Assembly: GCF_017310015.1 (NCBI RefSeq)
Contig: NZ_CP022297.1
Location: 1,364,001 to 1,428,000 of the forward strand
Length of the DNA stretch: 64,000 nt
Source of the DNA: Marinobacterium iners
GTDB taxonomy: Bacteria; Pseudomonadota; Gammaproteobacteria; Pseudomonadales; Balneatricaceae
Direction of reading: 5' to 3'
Notes under the pieces: generated by a model
The model's database searches: none
Seen by the model: only the letters and a program-made list of their open reading frames with translations
Told to the model about the DNA's origin: nothing
In this document: one piece after another, positions 16,044-23,200 of the stretch
Layout: each line of letters starts with the position of its first letter
Numbering within the stretch: position 1 is the stretch's first letter
Translations under genes and position numbers: made by a program

Positions 16044-16610
16044 ATGAAAAAAGCACTGATTGCGACTGTCGCACTGTTGCCGGGCGTGGCGCTTGCGCAC
16101 ACGGGACATGAAGTATCGGGTTTTATCAGTGGCCTGGCGCACCCGGTAGGTGGTGCTGATCACTTGCTGGCGATGCTGGCTGTGGGGCTTTGGGCTGCCC
16201 GTTTGGGTGGCCGTGCACTCTGGCTGGTGCCATTGGCCTTTGTGGCCACCATGCTGTTGGGCAATCTGCTGGCGCTTTCTGGTGTTTCTTTGGTGTTCAC
16301 CGAACAGGGAATTGGCCTGTCCGTAGTGGTTCTGGGGCTGTTGCTGGCTTTTGCTGCACGCTTTGTAACACCTGTCTGCATGGCAATTGCCGGCAGCTTT
16401 GCGCTGTTCCATGGCTTGGCTCATGGCGCTGAAATGCCGCTTAATACCAGTGGTTTCAGCTATGCCGCCGGCTTCACGCTGGCCACACTGGCGTTGCATC
16501 TGGCTGGTATGCTGGTGGGCAAGATCGGAGTTGAAGCGCGTGCAGCGCTCTTCAGCCGTGTAGCCGGTGGGGCAATCGCTTTGACCGGTATGGCGATGGT
16601 CGTCGCCTGA
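16044..16610 (+). CDS. HupE/UreJ family nickel permease
   Basis: The 188-residue membrane protein is expected to bring nickel into the cell for urease. It has a signal-like N-terminus (MKKALIATVALLPGVALAHTGH), the family motif HPVGGADHLLAMLAVGLWAA and a second His motif FHGLAHGAEMP, with six or seven hydrophobic segments. The ATG at 16044 is preferred because AGGGG precedes it at good spacing; ATG 16029 would add five residues. It is the last gene of the urea operon, and the position supports nickel rather than hydrogenase function. Confidence 0.92.
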   Translation: MKKALIATVALLPGVALAHTGHEVSGFISGLAHPVGGADHLLAMLAVGLWAARLGGRALWLVPLAFVATMLLGNLLALSGVSLVFTEQGIGLSVVVLGLLLAFAARFVTPVCMAIAGSFALFHGLAHGAEMPLNTSGFSYAAGFTLATLALHLAGMLVGKIGVEARAALFSRVAGGAIALTGMAMVVA

Positions 16611-16639
16611 AGAGATATGCAGGACGGGTGTTTCTGTTG

Positions 16640-16662
16640 ATGGGTGGCCACAGGCCACCCAT
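16640..16662. terminator. Hairpin between the urea operon and the convergent DUF349 gene
   Basis: ATGGGTGGCC (16640-16649) pairs perfectly with GGCCACCCAT (16653-16662) across an ACA loop. There is no strong T-run on either side, but it sits at the convergent operon end, so it probably serves both strands. Confidence 0.65.
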
Positions 16663-16670
16663 CTGCATCA

Positions 16671-19271
16671 TCATGCGTGCGTCAGTATGTCCGAAAAACG
16701 TTTGCGCAGGTCAACAAACTGCCATGCAAACGGCAGTGTCAGCCATTCCAGCTCAAGGGATTGCAGGGCCGCTTCAGATGGCTCGTCATCCTGCTCGGCC
16801 AGTGCCTGGCCGAGCCGCTCCATCTGGTATTCCATGCGCAGCACTTCATCTTCTTCAGGTGTGGGTTGTCCGAGCATGATCTCAAGTCGGATACACAACT
16901 CACGCGCCTGAGCTTCAGACAGGGCCAACTGCTGATCGATGGAGCGGTTGCCCGCACTGATCAGGCGGATCGCTTCCAGTCGCTGGCCGATGCGCTCGCG
17001 CCACAACTGACCGGGAGAAGGGCCGGTAACCGCTTCCGTCAACAAGGTAGAAAGCGTTTCCGAGCGTGCGGTTTCAGCCAGTTCCTCTTCTGCCTGCTCG
17101 GCCAGTTGAGCCAGCCTTTGCAAGGCTTGCAGAGGTGTCCCGGACAGCAGTGTTTCACGCGCAGGGGATGGTTTCTTGGCAGTCTGCGCCTTGCGGGCCT
17201 GTTTGAGTCGGCTGAAAATCAGGTCGCACTGTTCACGAAATGCCTGCCACAACCCGCGTTCGCGGCTACGGAAGGTTGCGCCGGCTGCTTTCCACTGCTG
17301 TTGCAGCTGCTTGGCCTCGCTGGCGGCGGCCTCGATATCCTCTGCGCTTGCCAGTTCGGCGGCGCGAGCAATAATGCTTTCTTTCAGTTCGGCACACGCT
17401 TGACGGTGGGCCCGAATACGGCCATCGAGATCACGCAGCAGGCTATTGAACTGCTGCTGTACCGGTTTGCCGGGTGCCCGGTCAACCGGCGAGAACGTTC
17501 GCCACTCCTCGCGTGCGGTACGGCCGATCGCTTCGACGGCATGCCAGTCGGCCTGACTCCAGTCCATACCGTGGATGAAGCTGTCAAGCTGGTTACAGAT
17601 TTCGCGTCGCTGCTTCAGGTTGTGCTCACGCTTCTGCCGCTGAGCGCTGAACCACGCCTGGCAGGGTGCATAGGCTTTCTCGCCAGCATCGTGAAAGCGT
17701 TTCCACAGCTTTTGTGAATGCACAGGATCAGTGTGGTCAATCTCCTTCCACTCCTGTTGCAATGCACGTATCTGATCGGCCAATGTCTGTGGGGGCTGTT
17801 CTGCTCCGACCAGCGATTCCATCTGCTGGCACAGTTTTTCCTTCTTGCCGTTGGCTGCGAAACCTTGCCAATCCTTAAGTTCTGCGAGCCTTGCAGTGAG
17901 TTGGCGGTAGCGTGAATCCAAGCTTTCATGCAAACCGGAATGCTGTTCAACATGCCGCGCAAGACTTTTGTGGGTGGATTCGGCGGTACTGATTTCGCCC
18001 TGATCAAGTTGCTGCTCCAGCAAGCGCAACTGCTGGAGCAGTTCATCTTCCTGCCGGCTGGATTGCGCATTTATCTGTTTAACTGTCTGCTGCAGCTGTG
18101 TGATCAGCTCCTTCAGCGACTGAAGCAGCGTTGGCAGCGGGCGTGAGTCGGGCCACTCGACTGAGCGCAGCAGGCGCTGAGCCCGGCGCAGTTTTTGTTC
18201 CGGGCTGCTATCCTGTTGTTGCAGCAGCGATTCAATATGTGGACTTTGTTGTTGCAGCCGTTCACTTGCCGCCATGCAGTGTTCGGCGTTTTGGCTGAGG
18301 CTTTGCCACTGTTGACGCTGTTCGCTGGCGGGTTCGTAACGGCTGTTCAATTCATCCCATTGATGCTGCAGGCCCTGCAGGGCCTCTGCCTCAATTATAT
18401 CGCCGGCAACCAATGCTTCCAGTTCTGCCAGTAGCTCATGTGACGCGTGCCGGTCCAGCTCCTGCTGTTTGAGTTGTTCCTGCTCCTGTCGCTCCGCTTC
18501 TGCTGCGGCCTCAAGTCGGGCCTGTATCTGCTCGATCCACTGTGTAAAGAGGCGGTTGCTGTCATTATCGGCAGCCGGCAGTTGCTGCCACTCCTGCGAC
18601 AACGCTTGAGAGCGGGCATGCAAGAACTGCAGGTCGGCTCCCACGGCAAGCTGTTCAAGTTGTTGCAGCAGTTGGGTGCGCCGTTTGGCATGTTCGGTTT
18701 CAAGTCGGGCCTGTTCGCGCAAGCGGTTCAGCTTGTCGCGGCTGATGCGGTGTACGGTTTTGTCACGGCCACGACTCTGACGCTGCAGGTTTTCCAGCAG
18801 GTCGGCTCGCTCTACGCGCTCGGCCGCTTCACGGCGCATGGTAGCCAGGCGGGCATGCAGAGCCACCTGCATCAGCACGGCTTCGTCATCTATGCAGTTG
18901 AGGGCGCTTTGCTGCAACTGTTCGCTGCTGACATTGATGATAATTTGGGTACGGGTATCGGCATCGTCAAGTCGCCTGAGCAGTTCGCTCAGGCTGTCGG
19001 AGCCTTCACCGTTCAGGCATTCGCTGACGCGCAGCCCTGCCTGTTCACGGACTTCAGGGTCGGAGGAGTGCGATAGCACGTCTAGCAGGGAGTCCGTGTC
19101 ACTCAGACGTCCAACCGCTACTATACGGACCTGGCGGTTGTCGTCATGCAGTGCCAGCTGACACAGGATTCTGGCTTGGTCAGGCTGGTCCGGACATAGT
19201 TTGCTGACGGCACTTAAGCGCACTTCAGGATCTGAATGACGCCATCTTGGCTTGAACAGGTTTGCAAACAT
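16671..19271 (-). CDS. DUF349 domain-containing protein
   Basis: The 866-residue cytoplasmic protein starts with HEAT-like helical repeats (SDPEVRLSAVSKL, DNRQVRIVAVGRL, SDPEVREQAGLRV) and continues as a Gln/Glu-rich, mostly helical chain with repeated segments of the DUF349 type (LAELKDWQGFAANGKKEKL, LQQEWKEIDHTDPVHSQKLWKRF, EEWRTFSPVDRAPGKPVQQQF). Similar proteins occur in pseudomonads and relatives and their role is unknown. The start is an ATG with no overlap. Nothing in the neighbourhood defines its function. Confidence 0.85.
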   Translation of the reverse strand: MFANLFKPRWRHSDPEVRLSAVSKLCPDQPDQARILCQLALHDDNRQVRIVAVGRLSDTDSLLDVLSHSSDPEVREQAGLRVSECLNGEGSDSLSELLRRLDDADTRTQIIINVSSEQLQQSALNCIDDEAVLMQVALHARLATMRREAAERVERADLLENLQRQSRGRDKTVHRISRDKLNRLREQARLETEHAKRRTQLLQQLEQLAVGADLQFLHARSQALSQEWQQLPAADNDSNRLFTQWIEQIQARLEAAAEAERQEQEQLKQQELDRHASHELLAELEALVAGDIIEAEALQGLQHQWDELNSRYEPASEQRQQWQSLSQNAEHCMAASERLQQQSPHIESLLQQQDSSPEQKLRRAQRLLRSVEWPDSRPLPTLLQSLKELITQLQQTVKQINAQSSRQEDELLQQLRLLEQQLDQGEISTAESTHKSLARHVEQHSGLHESLDSRYRQLTARLAELKDWQGFAANGKKEKLCQQMESLVGAEQPPQTLADQIRALQQEWKEIDHTDPVHSQKLWKRFHDAGEKAYAPCQAWFSAQRQKREHNLKQRREICNQLDSFIHGMDWSQADWHAVEAIGRTAREEWRTFSPVDRAPGKPVQQQFNSLLRDLDGRIRAHRQACAELKESIIARAAELASAEDIEAAASEAKQLQQQWKAAGATFRSRERGLWQAFREQCDLIFSRLKQARKAQTAKKPSPARETLLSGTPLQALQRLAQLAEQAEEELAETARSETLSTLLTEAVTGPSPGQLWRERIGQRLEAIRLISAGNRSIDQQLALSEAQARELCIRLEIMLGQPTPEEDEVLRMEYQMERLGQALAEQDDEPSEAALQSLELEWLTLPFAWQFVDLRKRFSDILTHA

Positions 19272-19411
19272 CAGTCACCACTACCGGAGAAGAGTCCCGG
19301 CATCCATTTTCATGCAGATGAGCGGGCGGGCGCCTATTCTACCGGTCAGGGTAGTGCAAGGAAAAGCCTTGACAGATGCTGAATACGGACAATATCTGAG
19401 GACAAATTTTT

Positions 19412-20572
19412 TCAGATACTCAGATCAACGTGTTGAACAGTGCCAACCCGGCCATCTTCTGATAGGAAAATGCTGCTTGAACGGATCACTCCAAGTCGGC
19501 TTTCTGTCATGCCCGACGTCAGAGAAAACTCGGTATCAGCGGCGTTGAGCCAGATTGCGCCGATGTTCTGGCTGGCCAGTGTCATCAGTGAGCCCTGTCC
19601 TTCTGCACCCGGTGACCAGAGCCGAAGGCGGGAAAAGACACTGTCACCAGCATCAATAAAACCGTTGCCATCTTCGTCAAATTGGGCCAATTCCGCAAAG
19701 CCGTTGCCGGATCGAGCGCCAAAAAGCTCCGATCCATCATTTATTACGCCGTCGGAGTTTTGATCGAGTGCAAGAAATGCACGGTTTCCCGCCAGAGTCG
19801 GTACCTGATCAGCTTGCCCGTCCAGATCCAGGTCAAATTCAAACCGGGTTTGGCTCAGCTGGGCCGCATCACCGTCAAAGTTGATCACCAGTGGGTCTGA
19901 CAGACGAGCGCCGATGCGCAGAATTTCGTGCTCTTCCTGCGTAATCGAGCGCGCCATCTGCAGAGACAGGTTGATATCGATACGACGGCCATCGCGGGTG
20001 ATGACCTGTCCATTGGCCTCGAAACGGGTGGACTCCTGCTCATGGATGCGGCTGTGGCGTTGGTATTCAAGGCCGACTTGTGGTTCTGCAGGTGTTTCAG
20101 GTGTATCTGCTGCCGGTTTTGCCTGGTTGGGGGCACTGATTTCAGGGCCGCTTGCGTGCTGAAGAGACGCAGGATCGATCAATTGCAGGCGAATGTCCTT
20201 GCCGGTGATCGCCTTGTGCAGTCGGGTGATCAGCTCAAGCTTCAACTGGTCTGAGGCCTCAAGGCGTAATTCGAAGGGCGCCTCTGGGGGAGCGGTTTCG
20301 GTCGTTGATTCAAGCGGAGTGCCACGAGTCAGTGCTGCTACGGGTGATGCCGGCTCGTTATTGCTGTTTTTGGCATTCATGGCCAAGCCTGCCGAATAGG
20401 TCAGCAACTCACGGCGCTCGATGTGACTGGCCTCGAACAGAGTGTCGACCTGGCGTGCACCGGTTACGGGGTCCTGGCTGACTCGACCGATACGCAGCTG
20501 CTCATGCTGTTCTTCGCTGCGGTTGTAGTTGCGCTCGCTGGCAAGTTGCAGGTTGTGACTTTGGATCTGCAT
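19412..20572 (-). CDS. EF-hand calcium-binding-like protein of unknown function
   Basis: The 386-residue protein has no signal peptide. Residues 240-310 hold consecutive calcium-loop motifs: DLDLDGQADQ, LDQNSDGVINDGSELFG and FDEDGNGFIDAGD, the DxDxDG type of EF-hands and dockerin-like loops. The N-terminal half is polar with a Pro/Ala/Glu-rich stretch (about 70-165). Proteins with this layout are common in pseudomonads but uncharacterised. It lies between two unrelated minus-strand genes with gaps of 65 and 140 bases. Calcium binding is inferred from the loops. Confidence 0.75.
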   Translation of the reverse strand: MQIQSHNLQLASERNYNRSEEQHEQLRIGRVSQDPVTGARQVDTLFEASHIERRELLTYSAGLAMNAKNSNNEPASPVAALTRGTPLESTTETAPPEAPFELRLEASDQLKLELITRLHKAITGKDIRLQLIDPASLQHASGPEISAPNQAKPAADTPETPAEPQVGLEYQRHSRIHEQESTRFEANGQVITRDGRRIDINLSLQMARSITQEEHEILRIGARLSDPLVINFDGDAAQLSQTRFEFDLDLDGQADQVPTLAGNRAFLALDQNSDGVINDGSELFGARSGNGFAELAQFDEDGNGFIDAGDSVFSRLRLWSPGAEGQGSLMTLASQNIGAIWLNAADTEFSLTSGMTESRLGVIRSSSIFLSEDGRVGTVQHVDLSI

Positions 20573-20637
20573 GACCGGACTCCTCTGGTGACAGGAATCA
20601 TATCGGCCAAAGCTGGTGGAAGTTTAGACAGATGTTC

Positions 20638-21066
20638 TCAGCTGGGGATCAGTTCAACTTCACCATCCAGATAGACCCAAAGCCCGGACTCACGCTCGAA
20701 ACGGGAGCGTTCATGCAGGATGGCACCGCCTTCTGGGCTCTCAAACGCAGCCTTGAACTCGACCAGACCTGTTTCGTCATTTGTTTGTCCCGCTTCCGTG
20801 GTGACAATCTCTAGGCCGGTCCAGGTGGTGATCTGGGTCTGTTCGGCCAACAACTCGGCATCCTGTGGCGAGCGCTTGGCTGCGGCCGTCGTTTGCACCA
20901 GATAGTCCACTGCACCAATGGCAAAAGCGGTATAGCGTGAGCGCATCAGGGCTTCGGCGGTTGCGGCGGGCTTGCGGCCACTGATGGCAGGCTCGCAACA
21001 GAAAGCAAAAGGTTTGCCGGAGCCACAGGGGCATTGAGTGTCCATATCCTGAGTGTCGGTCAGCAT
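20638..21066 (-). CDS. YchJ-family SEC-C motif protein
   Basis: The 142-residue protein has the N-terminal zinc-binding SEC-C motif QCPCGSGKPFAFCCEP and continues EALMRSRYTAFAIGAVDYL, the signature of the YchJ (UPF0225) family, whose core is an NTF2-like fold. Function in the family is not established; zinc binding is likely. The start is ATG 21066 or the internal ATG eight codons later (MDTQCPCG), which lies nearer to the conserved motif. It is divergent from sbcB. Confidence 0.88.
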   Translation of the reverse strand: MLTDTQDMDTQCPCGSGKPFAFCCEPAISGRKPAATAEALMRSRYTAFAIGAVDYLVQTTAAAKRSPQDAELLAEQTQITTWTGLEIVTTEAGQTNDETGLVEFKAAFESPEGGAILHERSRFERESGLWVYLDGEVELIPS

Positions 21067-21153
21067 GCAGATGATCCCTGAGTGTTGAAATGTTAATCTG
21101 ATCGATAGGCTGATCTAACCATTACCCCTACAAAAAGTCGAGATATACCTCCA

Positions 21154-22608
21154 ATGGCGGCGCAGACCCCCGAAACCTTCTTCTGGCACGACTACGAAAC
21201 CACCGGTATTGATCCGGCGCGGGATCGCCCGCTGCAGTTTGCCGGTGTCCGAACCGATGCGGACTTCAACATTATCGATGAGCCGGTAATGCTCTACTGT
21301 CGCCCCTCCGAGGATGTGCTACCACATCCCAGAGCCTGTCTGGTCACCGGCCTGACGCCCCAAACCGCATTGAAAGAGGGGGTGACCGAAGCCGAGTTCA
21401 TCGCACGCATTCATGCCGAGTTGGCCCGCCCTGGTACCTGCGGGGTGGGGTACAACAGTATTCGCTTCGATGATGAGATCACGCGCTTCACACTGTATCG
21501 CAATTTTTATGACCCCTATGCTCGTGAATGGCAAAACGGTTGCTCACGCTGGGATATCATCGACATGTTACGGCTGACACGCGCGCTGCGGCCGGAAGGA
21601 ATTGAGTGGCCTCTGTACGAGGATGGTCGCCCGAGCATGCGGCTGGAAGATTTGACCCGTGCCAATGGCATCGACCATGGCAGTGCACACGATGCACTGT
21701 CGGACGTGTATGCCACCATTGCGGTTGCCAAACTGGTCAAGGAGCGGCAGCCCAAGCTGTTCAATTATGTACTGCAAAACCGTGGCAAGCGTGCGATTCA
21801 GGCTCAACTGGATGTGGCCAGGATGAAACCGGTGTTGCACATCTCCTCCAAATATCCGGCAGAGTGGGGCAATGCCGCCATCGTTGCACCGCTGGCTTCG
21901 CATCCGAGCAATCGCAACAGCACGTTGGTGTGGGACCTGCGCGTCGATCCAACGCCTTTGTTTGATCTTGACGTGGCCTCACTGCAGACGCTGATGTACA
22001 CCCGGCGTGACGAACTGCCGGCAGATGCCCCTCAACTGGCACTCAAACAGGTGCTGGCCAACAAGTGTCCGATTATTGCTCCGGCAGGGATGCTCACGGC
22101 CGTGGAGGCCGAACGGCTGAAGATAGACGGGGACATCTGCCGTCGTCACCTGCAGATGCTGCGAAATGAAACTGGAGTGGCCGCCAAGGTGGCCGATATA
22201 TTTAACTCATCAATGCCTGAAGCCGATGGTGATCCTGACCACATGCTGTACAGTGGCGGCTTTTTCTCGGACCACGACCGGGCGTTGATGGAACAGGTAC
22301 GTGAGTCCGAACCGGACGCGCTGGCCGGGCTGCAATTGCCGTTTCAGGACCCGCGGCTGGAAGAGATGCTGCTGCGTTACAAGGCACGTAACTTTGAGTA
22401 CACGCTGACCGAAGAAGAAGCGGTGCGCTGGGAAGAATATCGCAGCCGTAAACTGCTGCAGGGCGACGCCGGCTGTTACAGTCTGCCTCAGCTGTTCAAT
22501 GAGATGAATGAAATAGCCCAGTCCGGCACTCTGTCGGAGCGGGACCGTCACATTCTGGAGGAGTTGGCACTCTATGCCGAATCGATCTACCCGGGCGAGT
22601 ATTTCTAG
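21154..22608 (+). CDS. sbcB: Exodeoxyribonuclease I
   Basis: The 484-residue enzyme degrades single-stranded DNA 3' to 5' and acts in recombination and mismatch repair. The DEDD exonuclease domain starts FFWHDYETTGIDPARDRPLQ, with the second acidic motif around FDDEITRFTLYRNFYDPY and the third at DHGSAHDALSDVYATIAVAK. The SH3-like and C-terminal domains follow and the length matches E. coli SbcB (475). The 3' end overlaps the next gene by 35 bases. Confidence 0.95.
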   Translation: MAAQTPETFFWHDYETTGIDPARDRPLQFAGVRTDADFNIIDEPVMLYCRPSEDVLPHPRACLVTGLTPQTALKEGVTEAEFIARIHAELARPGTCGVGYNSIRFDDEITRFTLYRNFYDPYAREWQNGCSRWDIIDMLRLTRALRPEGIEWPLYEDGRPSMRLEDLTRANGIDHGSAHDALSDVYATIAVAKLVKERQPKLFNYVLQNRGKRAIQAQLDVARMKPVLHISSKYPAEWGNAAIVAPLASHPSNRNSTLVWDLRVDPTPLFDLDVASLQTLMYTRRDELPADAPQLALKQVLANKCPIIAPAGMLTAVEAERLKIDGDICRRHLQMLRNETGVAAKVADIFNSSMPEADGDPDHMLYSGGFFSDHDRALMEQVRESEPDALAGLQLPFQDPRLEEMLLRYKARNFEYTLTEEEAVRWEEYRSRKLLQGDAGCYSLPQLFNEMNEIAQSGTLSERDRHILEELALYAESIYPGEYF

Positions 22609-23200
22609 TGGCCTGCTGCTGGTACTCGGTTGCCTGCAGCCGGCAGCAGCTGAAAGGCAGCCACTTCCCTACGATGTGACCCGGGTAGACCGCTACAGTG
22701 GCGGCCAGGTTCATGGGCGTGATGCCTACGAAGGGATGGCCAGGGGAGACTATGACCGGGAAAGCATGCGTGAGGTGGCTTTCTCCAACCGGGAAACGTC
22801 GCTGCCGCCGGTACAGCTTGTTTACCCTTCCGATCCGCCGCCGGTGCAGGAGGTTGTGGTAGCGCCTCAGGTTGAGGTAGTACTGCGGGGCGAAGACCTG
22901 GTATTTGACCAGATCCGGCTGGATGCCGCGATTCAGCGCTGTGTGTTTGAGCGGGTCTGCACCGATGAGGTCAAGGCGATCCCCGGGGTCTATCTGGGCG
23001 ATGACCATAGCGGTGACTCGGAGTGGAGCGGGCGTGATGATGAGCTGGAGGTTATTACCGAAGCGGAGTCAGGCACTGAGGAGCCCGGGCTTGAGGTTCT
23101 CGGGCCGGGTCGAACCTTCATTGAGGTGCCGGCACAATCGGAGCCCGAGCCGCAGCCCGAGCCCGATGTGGAGCTGATTCAGCTGCCTGACCCGGGGTAG
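22574..23200 (+). CDS. Small exported protein of unknown function
   Basis: The 208-residue protein has a signal-peptide-like N-terminus (ISSGLLLVLGCLQPAAAERQ), with cleavage likely after AAA; the Cys in LVLGC is followed by Leu and is not a convincing lipobox. The mature part is acidic, contains two Cys close together (QRCVFERVCTDEVK) and ends in a Pro/Glu tail (SEPEPQPEPDVELIQLPDP). I do not recognise a family. It starts inside the end of sbcB (35-base overlap) and its end overlaps the convergent M16 protease gene by 22 bases, which is tight packing. Translation likely depends on sbcB. Confidence 0.65.
   Translation: MPNRSTRASISSGLLLVLGCLQPAAAERQPLPYDVTRVDRYSGGQVHGRDAYEGMARGDYDRESMREVAFSNRETSLPPVQLVYPSDPPPVQEVVVAPQVEVVLRGEDLVFDQIRLDAAIQRCVFERVCTDEVKAIPGVYLGDDHSGDSEWSGRDDELEVITEAESGTEEPGLEVLGPGRTFIEVPAQSEPEPQPEPDVELIQLPDPG

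Noticed and set aside
16644..17717. 357-codon open frame antisense to the DUF349 gene
   Set aside because: It mirrors the Gln-rich coding strand, with no family or ribosome site.
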